A DNA stretch of 45,482 nt from NCBI GenBank assembly GCA_001839685.1, contig MLAK01000935.1, positions 1 to 45,482 of the forward strand, read 5' to 3'. The position numbers were made by a program, and so were the translations under genes. This document shows, in pieces, positions 27,212-36,967 of the stretch. Each line of letters opens with the position of its first letter. The first letter of the stretch is position 1. This stretch comes from Tritrichomonas foetus (taxonomy: Eukaryota; Parabasalia; Tritrichomonadida; Tritrichomonadidae). Below the pieces are notes generated by a model, which ran no database searches, was not told where the DNA came from, and worked only from the letters and a program-made list of their open reading frames with translations.

Positions 27212-27394
27212 ATTATTTGTTATTTAAATATATTTTAGAATTCCATTTATCTCTTTTTTTTTATTTTGAAAACATTTTGTTCTGAAAGCATTTTTACTCT
27301 CCGAAAGATAGCACAAACTGTGAATTCAAACTGAATCTATCAAGTGAAACTAAAAAGAATAAAAGAAATCATTTTTATTGAAAACATTTTATCT

Positions 27395-28321
27395 TCATGC
27401 CAATCCTGGTGGTGGTGCCTCTCTCAGCAGGCATGAAATATCTCTTCTCGAAAGATCAACCGCAAATCTTTCGAAAAGCGCTCTTCTTTCTGGTGTTTCA
27501 TCATCTTCAGCAAGTTTATCATTGTTGTTAATTTCTTTAATGAGATCGTCTACTGCGTTTACATATCTGTCGGTGGAAAATTCATAATTTGTTGGTTGAA
27601 CATCTTCCCATGGTACTGTTTCAACTGCTGGATCAAACGATAACGAATAACTATTAACATCAACATCATGATTGAAATCGTCGTAATTTTCGTCACTTTT
27701 TATAAGTAATTCTACTTTGCTTGCACAACGACCAACTTCGTCATCGTTATTTCCAATGATTAAAACATGTCCGAAATCTGTCACTTCATTCGGGTTGTCT
27801 GAATTTTTCTTAGGACCGCGAATAGACATCCTAACATTGAATTCTTTTTCAAGCGCTCGTAAAGTATTTGCGCGAGGACCAAGAATAATAACAAAATGAT
27901 TCTCTTCAGTAAAGTTGATTTTCTTGATTGATTTTTGTAATGATAAAAGAATGGATAATGGCGCGCGAAAAGCTGGGAATATTTTCTCGATTGAGGCGAT
28001 AATTTGTCGACGTTCTGAAACAAGTGAGTCTCTCGCACGAACATCAGGCGTCAATTGAAGCTTATTATCTTGCGTGAAGTTGGTAAGGAGATTTTCGCCA
28101 TAGAGAACGTTCGGGTGTTCTTCTTCGAGATGATTAATTTTATATTCGACTTCTTCGAGCTGAAAACGAAGTAAATATGTGTGAAGTATATCTGGGCTTA
28201 AATCTGGCGGTAAAATGCATGCAACATTTGGTATTACTGTTTTTAAGGTGGTTTTATCCCATTTTGATTTTTTAGTTCTGGGAACAGAAGGAGTTAAAAT
28301 GGGAATTCCAAAACCAAACAT
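27395..28321 (-). CDS. splicing factor 1 / branchpoint-binding protein (SF1/BBP)
   Basis: 308 residues. Basic residues before W21 (KKSKWD) match the U2AF-ligand motif of SF1. The SF1 helix-hairpin domain follows (about 28-120: KTVIPN, LPPDLSP, LLRFQLEEVEYKI, VRARDSLVSERRQII). A single KH domain at about 130-225 carries ILGPRANTLRALEKEF and RMSIRGPKK, equivalent to the GPRG loop and IRGKGS block that bind the branchpoint sequence. The protein ends in a proline-containing tail (EAPPPGLA). No CCHC zinc knuckle is present, unlike yeast BBP and human SF1. The longest frame starts with a TTG at 28363, so the first ATG (28321) is used; all conserved parts lie downstream. It would recognise intron branchpoints in a genome where few introns are expected. 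Confidence 0.93.
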   Translation of the reverse strand: MFGFGIPILTPSVPRTKKSKWDKTTLKTVIPNVACILPPDLSPDILHTYLLRFQLEEVEYKINHLEEEHPNVLYGENLLTNFTQDNKLQLTPDVRARDSLVSERRQIIASIEKIFPAFRAPLSILLSLQKSIKKINFTEENHFVIILGPRANTLRALEKEFNVRMSIRGPKKNSDNPNEVTDFGHVLIIGNNDDEVGRCASKVELLIKSDENYDDFNHDVDVNSYSLSFDPAVETVPWEDVQPTNYEFSTDRYVNAVDDLIKEINNNDKLAEDDETPERRALFERFAVDLSRRDISCLLREAPPPGLA

Positions 28322-28470
28322 ATTTTTATTAATTGGCCTTAGAGGACAATTTATTTCCCTCAATTCAAGTTTTTTGTCATTTTTTATATCACATCAAACA
28401 AGCATTGTCAAAATGCTCAACTCAGAAAAGTAACAAAGAAGGAAGGGAAAAAAATCGAACTTAATTACGT

Positions 28471-31400
28471 TTAATTATATATCCGTACTGGCTGATCAAC
28501 TGTTCTAGATCCAATATTAGTACTGACTGGCTTTAAATCATCTTTATCAATGAAAAACAAAAGTGATTCACTTGTGGCTACTTCACTGAGGACAAAATCA
28601 TCATCGAGTATTTTTTCATTTGCGATAATTTTCTCATTTTCAAGAAATCTACATTGAATTTCTTTTCCTTCTTTTTTAAAATTCTTTAGTACTCTTTGTT
28701 TAGTTTCTGCAAACTTCTCACCTTGAATAACTTTAATTAGAAAAGGATCTCCTTTAGTTTTGGTAAAGATTGAAGTGTCAATATATCCATGAGTAGCATG
28801 TATAAGAAATTCGCCTTCTTTAAGGTTGATATGTTCATCTGGCACAACATCAACACGTAAAGTGTAAAAAGATGATGGAAATTCATTATCAGGTAAGAGG
28901 ATTGCTGAAATTTTATGATCATAGATTTGAAGGAATCTAATATTATCTTTTCTTTCTAAAGATGAATAAATTTCGGTTTTTTCAAAAATTTGCAGACAAG
29001 TTGATTTCTTTTCTGAAAGTACTTTTGTATCAAAGTTAACATTATATCCATCTGCTGAGAATTGAATTGAATATTGTGTACAATTTTCAAGTGTTTCTTC
29101 ATTGATGCCTTTCATCAAATGGAAATATAGACGATGATATTTAAGTCCTAAAACATTTGGCTGACTTTGGAAGTAAATTTTTGGACAAAGATTCTTTTTA
29201 GTGTCCATGGGATTGGTTGGAAGTTTGTCTGGTGAAGTTCCTTTGTAAAGCATGATTGAATCTTCTTCAGGATTATAATCAAAATTAGCAGCTTTTGAAA
29301 TTACACGTTTTAATGAAGTAAATTGTAAGTAGGATGATATTCTCATATGAAATAACGGCGATTCTGCATGTTCAAGATCATATACATCAATATTAATAAT
29401 ATTTGAAAAGATATTTATGTATTGATCAACAGTATCGAATTTAATATCATCATCAAGATAATCTATGAAATCTAATTTAGTGATATTCTCTTCTTCCTCT
29501 TCTTTACTCTTTTGTGTATCATTATTTTTTCCATTTATATTGAGTTCAGATGAATTGGCATTTTGAGTTTCGATTTTCGTTTCATTGCTTGGATAATTTT
29601 CTTGGTTTTCATTATTCTTATGATCATTATTGGATTTATTTTCTGGTGCAATAGGAGGTTTTATTGAGTATTTTGTTGGATGAGGAATAATTGTTTCATT
29701 TGGAGGAATTTGGAAAACTAGAATTGAACCATTTCCAACCGATTGGTTCATAAAAGTATCATTGTTATTTAAAATTTTTGTATTTGTACCATGAAGTTCA
29801 TGATATACATGGAAAATTGTGTTTTCTGGAAAACCTAAATAATGTATTACAGATGGGAAGAGAGAATCAATGTTTTTTAATTTTTCAATTGAGAAGTGAT
29901 TCACATATTGAAATGGTGCTTTTTCATTTGGGAAGAAGAATTTTACGTAGATCATTGAATAATCTTCACCAAGCTCAATTGTATCATCTTCGTTAATAAA
30001 TTGAACCATGAAGAATAGACTTGGACATGATGTTGTATTAATGGATGCTAAAGTTGTTGTGCTATTTGGTCTAATTAATCTTGTAGGATGACCAGTATAT
30101 TTTGTTTCCCAAATTCTAATTTCTGTTGGCTTCTTATTTAATTCTTCTGCTAATTTTTGATATAGTTGGTCTGTAGTAGTTTGTTTATCAAACATGATGG
30201 TTTTCTCATCAGTAGCTTGATGTTTAAATCCATAATTACCTGAAAGGGCATTCTTTTCAATGATTTCTTCTAAGAAAAATGAAACTGTTATTGAATTAGA
30301 TTCAATTCTTCTTTGTTCTTCTCTAGTTTGTTCTTCAGCATCTTCCTTTATTAAAAAGTTCTTAAGATGATCTGGAATTTCTTCATTTAAAATTGGTTTA
30401 AATATTTCTTCAGCATTCTCACGTTTGACATAAACCAGCATGTAAGCGCTATACATTTTACTTGGGTCTCCAAAGTTGTCATCAATTGCATTTTCTTCTG
30501 TTTCTTTGGTAACGTTTGAATCATTAAATTTAAACCATTGTTCATTTGTAGATGTTCTTAAAAATGCATAATAATGGCCTCCATATGTGCTTCCAGAATG
30601 AACAAGAACTCCATACAAATCATATAGTAAAGATTTACCAGAATTTGGTAAATATGAAGATAAGTCAAGTGTTTTAGGAAATTCAAAACGATTATTCACT
30701 TTTTTCATTCTCAATGTATTATAATCAAACTCAAAACGACCTAAATGAATATGAAGGACTTTTGGAAAGGAGAGAAATTCTGTTCCCATTTCAGCATCTT
30801 GTTTTCCAAATTCATCTGTTTGATATTGATTATCACCTGTGAGTTTTTCTGTTTTTACATATTTATCAAATGCTTCAGAAAGTGATTTTGAATCACTAAT
30901 TGGTAAAGTTAAATCATAAAAGAACTCATCTCGAGAACTATCATATTTAACATTAATACATCGAATATAATGCCTGTAATCACCTCTAAAAAGATCAGAA
31001 ATAGCATTAGGTAGGCCCATTAATTGGAATTTATCTTCCAAATTACTGAGTAAAACTCGACAAAATTCCTGAGCATCATGTTGCATGATAGTTTCTCGCG
31101 TAGTCCATCCAAAGCTTGTAGTGAGTGCTTTTGTTGAACAAGAACGATTTCCAAGTTGCAGACGACAAAACAGACGCTGAAGATTCAATGGAATGGATTT
31201 TTCGACATTTTCATCACCTGTTGTTTGCATTTGAAAAACAAGTCTTCGAAATGCAGGAATATGAAAAAGCGACTGAAGTACAGAATTCATATAACAAGTT
31301 GCACCTTGGTTTTTCAGGCCGATATAACCTGTTTCTTCTTTGGAATTATGTGATGTGTAGTTAACATTAATGTCTTGGGCTTTTCTTTCAATATTAGGTG

Positions 31401-31947
31401 GAATTGGGGTTATTTGATTTGCTGGTGATTTCAAAGAAACAAAATCTGAAGACATTCTGCGTTTTTTAGAAACAGCATTAATATCAGAATTAATACTAGT
31501 AGTATTTGAGTGATTATTTGAAGCTTTGTAAAGGATTGAAAATACAATTTTAAGACAAGAATCGTCAAGAAAACCATTTGTTTCTGTAATATCAGAATAT
31601 AAAATGGGAACATGAATTTTATAACGTTTTGAATCAGGAGTAAAGATTTCTTTTTGTGTGGCCTCTATATTTTTGTTTCTGTCATGATTTAATATCAGGA
31701 TCTGAATTGTTGGACAAATTTCGGAAACTAAGTCATAGATAGTTGTTTGAATGTAACACTTTTGATCTTCTTCAGTAAAAAATAAAACAAAATGAATTTT
31801 GATATCATCAAGAATAAAAAAATTAGATTGGATTTTAGTTCCCATTATTTGAAACTTATTAATTGTCCATTGAATTTGATATGAGTTTCCAATACTTTCC
31901 ACCCGGATATTTCTTGTTGCAGTCACAGGGATATCCGGCAAATTCAT
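28471..31947 (-). CDS. USP7-like ubiquitin-specific protease
   Basis: 1158-residue peptidase C19 deubiquitinase. Residues about 10-140 look like a MATH/TRAF-type domain. The USP catalytic domain spans about 208-510, with GLKNQGATCYMNSVLQSLF (C218), a QHDAQEFCR block, and GVLVHSGSTYGGHYYAF (H458) followed by WFKFNDSNV. The C-terminal half (about 550-1140) contains repeated ubiquitin-like folds, with an acidic low-complexity insert near 765-810 rich in N, E and K. MATH + USP + C-terminal UBLs is the USP7/HAUSP arrangement; in animals and plants USP7 removes ubiquitin from nuclear regulators and DNA-repair proteins. The Cys-His-Asp/Asn set is complete, so it should be active. The start at 31947 is the first ATG. 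Confidence 0.92.
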   Translation of the reverse strand: MNLPDIPVTATRNIRVESIGNSYQIQWTINKFQIMGTKIQSNFFILDDIKIHFVLFFTEEDQKCYIQTTIYDLVSEICPTIQILILNHDRNKNIEATQKEIFTPDSKRYKIHVPILYSDITETNGFLDDSCLKIVFSILYKASNNHSNTTSINSDINAVSKKRRMSSDFVSLKSPANQITPIPPNIERKAQDINVNYTSHNSKEETGYIGLKNQGATCYMNSVLQSLFHIPAFRRLVFQMQTTGDENVEKSIPLNLQRLFCRLQLGNRSCSTKALTTSFGWTTRETIMQHDAQEFCRVLLSNLEDKFQLMGLPNAISDLFRGDYRHYIRCINVKYDSSRDEFFYDLTLPISDSKSLSEAFDKYVKTEKLTGDNQYQTDEFGKQDAEMGTEFLSFPKVLHIHLGRFEFDYNTLRMKKVNNRFEFPKTLDLSSYLPNSGKSLLYDLYGVLVHSGSTYGGHYYAFLRTSTNEQWFKFNDSNVTKETEENAIDDNFGDPSKMYSAYMLVYVKRENAEEIFKPILNEEIPDHLKNFLIKEDAEEQTREEQRRIESNSITVSFFLEEIIEKNALSGNYGFKHQATDEKTIMFDKQTTTDQLYQKLAEELNKKPTEIRIWETKYTGHPTRLIRPNSTTTLASINTTSCPSLFFMVQFINEDDTIELGEDYSMIYVKFFFPNEKAPFQYVNHFSIEKLKNIDSLFPSVIHYLGFPENTIFHVYHELHGTNTKILNNNDTFMNQSVGNGSILVFQIPPNETIIPHPTKYSIKPPIAPENKSNNDHKNNENQENYPSNETKIETQNANSSELNINGKNNDTQKSKEEEEENITKLDFIDYLDDDIKFDTVDQYINIFSNIINIDVYDLEHAESPLFHMRISSYLQFTSLKRVISKAANFDYNPEEDSIMLYKGTSPDKLPTNPMDTKKNLCPKIYFQSQPNVLGLKYHRLYFHLMKGINEETLENCTQYSIQFSADGYNVNFDTKVLSEKKSTCLQIFEKTEIYSSLERKDNIRFLQIYDHKISAILLPDNEFPSSFYTLRVDVVPDEHINLKEGEFLIHATHGYIDTSIFTKTKGDPFLIKVIQGEKFAETKQRVLKNFKKEGKEIQCRFLENEKIIANEKILDDDFVLSEVATSESLLFFIDKDDLKPVSTNIGSRTVDQPVRIYN

Positions 31948-32239
31948 AATTTGGAAAATGTCAAAATTTCACAAAATTGAAAACATAAAATGGCATGCGA
32001 GAAAAACTCAATGAATAAAATCAAAGAAAATCAAAATTTATTCATCAAGGTATCCATTGGAACAACAATGAGTAAAAATAAAAAAATCTGGTTAATAAAT
32101 CGTGTGAAAGTTTATTTATACATATTTAATATTAAAGTTCTTTTTTCAATTAATTTTTCTGATCTATACAAAAATGATGGGTAAGGGGTCATGCATTTTT
32201 TCGGGGAATTTTTTTTAATCTTGAGAAATATGTGATATA

Positions 32240-33121
32240 TTATAATAAATGTCCACTTAAAAGCATGTCAAGAGCATTTTGAATATTGTTTCTCGAACGT
32301 ATTAAAGCAGTTCGTGCATGTTGTTCATCGAAGCCCATTTCTGTGATTGTATGGACATCTGATTCGCGTATTTCAGGGTCATTTTCATGAATATTATTTC
32401 TATCTTCAATATCTTCTGGAATTGGGATATCAAGTAATGACTGCTGTTGTTGAGGCTGATGATGCTGATGATGTGTACGATTATTAGAAGTATTTGTGTT
32501 GTGATTTCTGTTGTTATGTCGACGATTTCGATTTCTCCTTCTTGAACTATTTGGATAATCATCGCTTATTTCAAGTGGCTCTGTGGCACACCTTCCGAGA
32601 TGAAATACATCATAGCTCCACATAGCAGTTCCAACTGCGCCTGTGACAACTGGTACTAAAGAATATGGTAAATAAACAATAATGTCTAATATGAAAGCAA
32701 GGGTTAAAACACACTTGTCTGTTAATATTAAAAATATTGGTTGTGATGGAATATAGTATAGCATGAATGAGAAAAGCCCAAATGGATAAAAATAGTTCAT
32801 TGGCAAATGTGTTTCAATTCCAGTCAAAAAATTGATCAAAATACAAAATGGAAGATATGAAATCCAATTATATATCATGAAATTTCGAAAAGATTTAAAA
32901 CCAACAATTCGTTCAATATTTCGAAGAGACCAAATAATAAACGACATAAAAAACCCTTCAAAAATGGAATTCCAGCAAAATAAAATATGGATGATCAAAA
33001 TATATTTTTCAGTGGTGGTTTGAAGCTCAATCAGCCATATGATGAACGTGAATATTGGAACGATAAATAAGAAGTAGCATTGTGATGGCGCCCCGTCAAT
33101 CCAAAAGTCGCCACTGAGCAT
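32240..33121 (-). CDS. UBAC2-like rhomboid-related protein with UBA domain
   Basis: 293 residues. Five or six hydrophobic helices occupy about residues 15-175, with a block SLRNIERIVGFKSFRNFMIYNW resembling the segment between helices in UBAC2 (RIFERRYGSRKF). No GxSx serine or catalytic histidine of active rhomboids is seen, so it should be a pseudoprotease. A disordered stretch rich in N, H, R and Q (about 190-240) leads to a C-terminal UBA domain (about 255-291) with the MGF core (TEMGFDEQHARTALIRSRNN). UBAC2 is an ER membrane protein of the degradation pathway that binds ubiquitin and p97 partners. The longer frame starts at a TTG at 33148; the first ATG is at 33121. It lies between two USP genes. 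Confidence 0.78.
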   Translation of the reverse strand: MLSGDFWIDGAPSQCYFLFIVPIFTFIIWLIELQTTTEKYILIIHILFCWNSIFEGFFMSFIIWSLRNIERIVGFKSFRNFMIYNWISYLPFCILINFLTGIETHLPMNYFYPFGLFSFMLYYIPSQPIFLILTDKCVLTLAFILDIIVYLPYSLVPVVTGAVGTAMWSYDVFHLGRCATEPLEISDDYPNSSRRRNRNRRHNNRNHNTNTSNNRTHHQHHQPQQQQSLLDIPIPEDIEDRNNIHENDPEIRESDVHTITEMGFDEQHARTALIRSRNNIQNALDMLLSGHLL

Positions 33122-33741
33122 TGAATGTGGTAAATTTCCAACTTTCAAAGAAAATTTTATAACTTTTCCATTTCTGTTTTTATTTGGTTAAAGAAACAGA
33201 ATCTATGACTATTTACACACTGTAAAAGCCCGCAGATAAGCATTCAATTAGCTATTTCTGTGATTATCGTCTTTTCAAATTTTTGTGAATCTTCATTCAA
33301 CTGTGAATTAATGATGTTAATGAAAATTTGAAAGTTCTTCTATTAAAATTCATGAATATAATATATAAATCGGAAACAAATATTTTATGTAATCTTTTTA
33401 ATATTTATTTTGCTAAAATTAATTGTGATCTTGACTGAATATCGAAATATTTGTAAATCTTTGATCATTCACACAAAAGTCTGAAAAAGTTATGAATTCA
33501 TTATTTCCCTCTCAATCAGAGTTGAAGGCAATCGTAATCATTATCTAAACACCAAGCATTAATGACTAATTACTATGATATGAGTATCTGTATTTGTATA
33601 CCAATTTTTAGAATCTTTTATGAGTTGAATATTTTCCGCTCCTCTGACAGAGTTAACACTCAGAAACCTTTTAAAGTTAATATTGGTTTACTATTATTTT
33701 GTTAACTTAAGAAATTTTGCTAAATCGACAGAAATTTGCCT
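33122..33741. other. divergent intergenic region, no gene seen
   Basis: About 620 AT-rich bases separate the divergent UBAC2-like and small USP starts. It should carry both promoters. Only short frames are present. No repeat or RNA gene was recognised. Confidence 0.6.
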
Positions 33742-33749
33742 TCATTTTA
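33742..33749 (+). promoter_or_regulatory. initiator-like motif (TCATTTTA) before small USP gene
   Basis: TCATTTTA fits TCA+1Y(A/T) and directly precedes the ATG at 33750 (+1 A at 33744). It supports that ATG over the upstream in-frame TTG. Confidence 0.5.
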
Positions 33750-34634
33750 ATGATTGATGATATTGAGCCCGAGCCAATAGGTATTCCAAATCGGATAGGT
33801 AATACCTGCTGGTTTCAATCTGCCACACAATGCATATTTCGTAATCCCGAATTCCGTCGAAAAATCAACAAATTCGATCCTGCCAATCTCCAAATCAAAA
33901 ACGATCAATCAACCCTCGAATGTTTAAAAATTTTGCATCGGCATTTTAACACATTGGCCAACTCAAAAGACGGACTAGATGTTGATAATTCCCAACTTGT
34001 CACCACATTAAAGGCTGATAACCATCATTTGGTTACAGCTCAAACATCATCCGGCAAAGATTCATATAATGCATTAATTGCCTACCACGAGCTCTTCGCA
34101 ACTCTTCTCGGAGATAGTCGATTTGGATTCCATTCATATAATTCACCATTTGGGTCAATTCAAACCATGAAACTTTCACAGCCTACTCCGAAATCTCCTC
34201 CAGAAATCATTCACATCATTTTCTGTATCCTCGAGGAACCAGGAGATATCCGCCAATCATTTTTGAAGCAGATTGACCAACTGTTCTTCTTACCGGAAGT
34301 ATTAGTACTTAGGCAGGATAGGAGCTGCAAAGAAAGAACTAATCCAGATCCAATTTTATCTTTGCCTGAACCTTTCGACTTTATCGCTGCTGGAAAAGTT
34401 TTAGAAAAATGTAAAACAGAGACAAAATACGAATTGTATGGAATGGTTTGCTACCAAGGCCAAAATGCTGATCATGCAATCGCAGAAGTGAAATTAGTTG
34501 GAAAAAATGCATGGTATGAATTTAATGATCAAAAAGTGGAAAGAAAAGGTGATGACAGCATTCTTAAAGATGGACAAACTTTAACACCAAACTTCAACTG
34601 GCCAGCACTCCTGTTCTACCGAAAACTCAAATAA
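33750..34634 (+). CDS. small divergent USP-type deubiquitinase
   Basis: 294-residue peptidase C19 protein that is almost only catalytic domain. The Cys box is GIPNRIGNTCWFQSATQCIF (C20); the usual Y-x-N-S after the cysteine is W-F-Q-S, so the oxyanion-side asparagine is replaced by glutamine. The His box is degenerate: NADHAIAEV (H242) instead of GHY, followed by AWYEFNDQKV (N259-D260). The zinc-finger cysteine pairs found in many USPs are absent. Catalytic Cys, His and Asp candidates are all present, so activity is possible but substrate use may differ. The frame extends to a TTG at 33717; the ATG at 33750 is chosen, backed by an initiator-like motif. Codons look somewhat richer in C than neighbouring genes. 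Confidence 0.82.
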   Translation: MIDDIEPEPIGIPNRIGNTCWFQSATQCIFRNPEFRRKINKFDPANLQIKNDQSTLECLKILHRHFNTLANSKDGLDVDNSQLVTTLKADNHHLVTAQTSSGKDSYNALIAYHELFATLLGDSRFGFHSYNSPFGSIQTMKLSQPTPKSPPEIIHIIFCILEEPGDIRQSFLKQIDQLFFLPEVLVLRQDRSCKERTNPDPILSLPEPFDFIAAGKVLEKCKTETKYELYGMVCYQGQNADHAIAEVKLVGKNAWYEFNDQKVERKGDDSILKDGQTLTPNFNWPALLFYRKLK

Positions 34635-34962
34635 ATATTAATTAATTTGCATATATCGATAATATCAATTTTATGATTATTATGTTTATTTTATTCCAGA
34701 TTTATAACAAAATTCAATAAGGAATTACTAGAATAGTTTCATTGACTTTCAGGTAAGCATTAAAAATATCATGCAAACATTAAAAATATCATGTAAACAT
34801 TAAACTATCATGCAAACATTAAAAATATCATGCAAACATTAAAAATATCATGCAAACATTAAAAATATCATGTAAACATTAAAATTATCATGCAAACGAT
34901 ACAATTTATCAAAAAAGAATGAAATGAATTATTGATATAGGTATGATTTAAGAAAAATCGAT
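34635..34962. other. intergenic with minisatellite between convergent genes
   Basis: The region between the converging small USP and IFT57 genes. Its centre is the 20-bp tandem array at 34755-34893. The remainder is AT-rich and featureless. Confidence 0.7.
34755..34893. repeat. 20-bp tandem repeat, 7 copies
   Basis: Unit AAACATTAAAAATATCATGC, seven copies. Copy 3 is 19 bp (one base lost) and copies 2 and 6 end in T instead of C. A degenerate eighth copy may follow. There are no spacers, so this is a minisatellite. Confidence 0.95.
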
Positions 34963-36108
34963 TTATTCAAATGCAGAGTCAGTAATTTCGTTTTCTTCGA
35001 GCCAGGACTGTGTGAGACTCCTCTGAAGAATAGCAGACTGGAGCTCGAGCGCCTTTATGTCATCTCTGAGTTTGTTTATTGCAGATTTCATTTTCATGAG
35101 CGGGGAATTATCACTCGCCTCTTTCTGTTTCTCATTGAGTGACTCTTTCGTAGACGATAATTTATTAACCACAGTATTTAACTCTTCTTGGAGTTTGTTT
35201 ACTTCAGCAACTCTTTCACTATGTTTCTTTTCAACCTCAGCAAGGGCAGATGCTCTTGCTGCATATTCAGACACACTTGTTTCAAAACGAGCGTTTAAAT
35301 TTTTCTCACGTGTTTGAATAGCCTCGATCGCTTTTGTTACATCTGTTCCAACTTTTGTGAGAATTGGTGAGAGCTGTCCCATTATTTCGTTTATTCTTGC
35401 ATGATGCTGATTCATCTGTGCAAAGTGGCTTCTCCAATCGCTTTTGGTGGATGGAATGCGAATCTGTAATCTGGCGGCAACTCTCTCCGCTTCTGCTTTC
35501 AGTTCCAAAGAGTCAATAACCTTATTCTGTTGGTCGTTGTTATAATCAACAGCCTGAAAAGTATCGCCATCGTCATCTGATTGGACATCGATTGCATCAT
35601 CGATAATTCCATCGTCGTCTTCGTCTGATCCGCCAACTGTTTCTGCTTCTTCTTTCCCGCCAATTCCGCTAACGACTCTGAAGGAATTTGGTGAAAAATG
35701 CTGTTTTTTAATAGTTAATCGTAAAAGTGCGTCGAGAATGGTGCAGACTGCTAAACCGTGGCCAGGAACAAGCTTGTTTGATGCTGAGCTTAGTTTGAAG
35801 CCAATCGAGGGTAAGGCTAAAATTATATTATCGGCAACTTGACTTGGATCATCGTAGTCGGATGGAGTGGCAATGTCGCTCTTATGATACTTCTGCATAA
35901 GCCAAATCGCAAGAGCAGCAAAATAGTCGAACTGCTCTTTTCCACTCTGCCCGGGAAGAGCAAAATAATATGGCGTCAAATACGGGAAGTGGCGAGATAT
36001 TGGATCAAACTCGGATTCATAATCGAGATACTGAAGGTTGTCGTATATTTGTCGCATTAATGCGAATTCATCAAGAGCTTTCTTGTCTGATGAGCGCGAG
36101 TGTGACAT
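34963..36108 (-). CDS. IFT57: intraflagellar transport protein IFT57
   Basis: 381 residues. The N-terminal domain (about 10-150) matches IFT57/Hippi: LDYESEF, the PYYFALPGQSGKEQFDYFAALAIWLM block, YDDPSQVADNIILAL, and a GHGLAVCTILDALLR block. An acidic linker (about 158-185, rich in D) leads to a C-terminal coiled coil (about 200-370). IFT57 is a peripheral subunit of IFT complex B that pairs with IFT20 and carries cargo along axonemes, in keeping with a flagellated protist. Length is close to the family norm of about 400-430. The gene converges with the small USP gene, separated by 328 bp with a minisatellite. The start at 36108 is the only ATG ahead of the conserved region. Confidence 0.95.
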   Translation of the reverse strand: MSHSRSSDKKALDEFALMRQIYDNLQYLDYESEFDPISRHFPYLTPYYFALPGQSGKEQFDYFAALAIWLMQKYHKSDIATPSDYDDPSQVADNIILALPSIGFKLSSASNKLVPGHGLAVCTILDALLRLTIKKQHFSPNSFRVVSGIGGKEEAETVGGSDEDDDGIIDDAIDVQSDDDGDTFQAVDYNNDQQNKVIDSLELKAEAERVAARLQIRIPSTKSDWRSHFAQMNQHHARINEIMGQLSPILTKVGTDVTKAIEAIQTREKNLNARFETSVSEYAARASALAEVEKKHSERVAEVNKLQEELNTVVNKLSSTKESLNEKQKEASDNSPLMKMKSAINKLRDDIKALELQSAILQRSLTQSWLEENEITDSAFE

Positions 36109-36967
36109 TAAGCAATTAACGGTCTCTATATCAATTTTTCTTAGATAACGGGTTTTATTTGGGAATTATTTTAGAAAAAGTTAGTATGTCATCCCTGATT
36201 ATATACAAATTATAAAATCCATAAATTGTCTAGATTTCCCGAATCGATTTGTCGGTATTTTTGAATAGCTATTATTTAAGGAAATAGTCCTTTCGTCAGT
36301 GATTTGGACAGAAATAATTATTTTGTCATATTTACTCTGTAGTTTTTTCTGATAATGATTCATTTCAAAGGCCTTTCATAATATCCATTTATGATATTTT
36401 GTGATTAGTATCTCTCTTACCCTGAATGACTCACAAGACTTGTGAATTATCTCAAAAAGATAGTATTTTCTTTTATTTACTCGAAGTATTTACTAATCTT
36501 CAAATAAATCTCTAGAATGAATCATAAACATGCACCAATCTGAAAAATGATATCTAGAATCGATTCTCACTAAGTTTAGATTCATGAAGATATGTCGATT
36601 ATCAATATTTGCGTATTTGTGAATGAATCATCACTGATCATTTATGAATTGTTTCATTACCTTTGGATGAAATAGAAATAAGTAAGTAAGAATATCAGAG
36701 GTGTTTGTTTACTATTGAAGAGAAAGAATCGATTAGAGAGCCATCATAAAAACAACTGGATCAAATGGACAATATATATTTAAAATAAAAGAGCGCAAAC
36801 ATCGATAAATAGTCAAATATTTTCTATTAAAAATAAAGTTAATTAAATTTTATATAACATAAACAATAAACAAACACAAATAAAAATAACGCATCTGGGG
36901 GAAGAAAAAGAAAAAAGAAAAACTTTCATCTAATTCATGAACCAAAAAAACAAAACAATTAAACATT
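36109..36967. other. long intergenic region, no gene seen
   Basis: About 860 AT-rich bases between IFT57 and the LRR/FERM-like gene, the longest gene-free stretch outside the transposon. It has several GAATC/GATTC words and a perfect 12-bp palindrome AGAATCGATTCT at 36556-36567. No coding frame, tRNA or other RNA gene was recognised. Confidence 0.6.

Noticed and set aside
31990..32184. 64-codon plus-strand frame between USP7-like and UBAC2-like genes
   Set aside because: Starts with an ATG but is short, AT-rich and without motifs; likely chance.
34755..34893. CRISPR array
   Set aside because: Units are contiguous with no spacers, and the genome is eukaryotic; it is a minisatellite.
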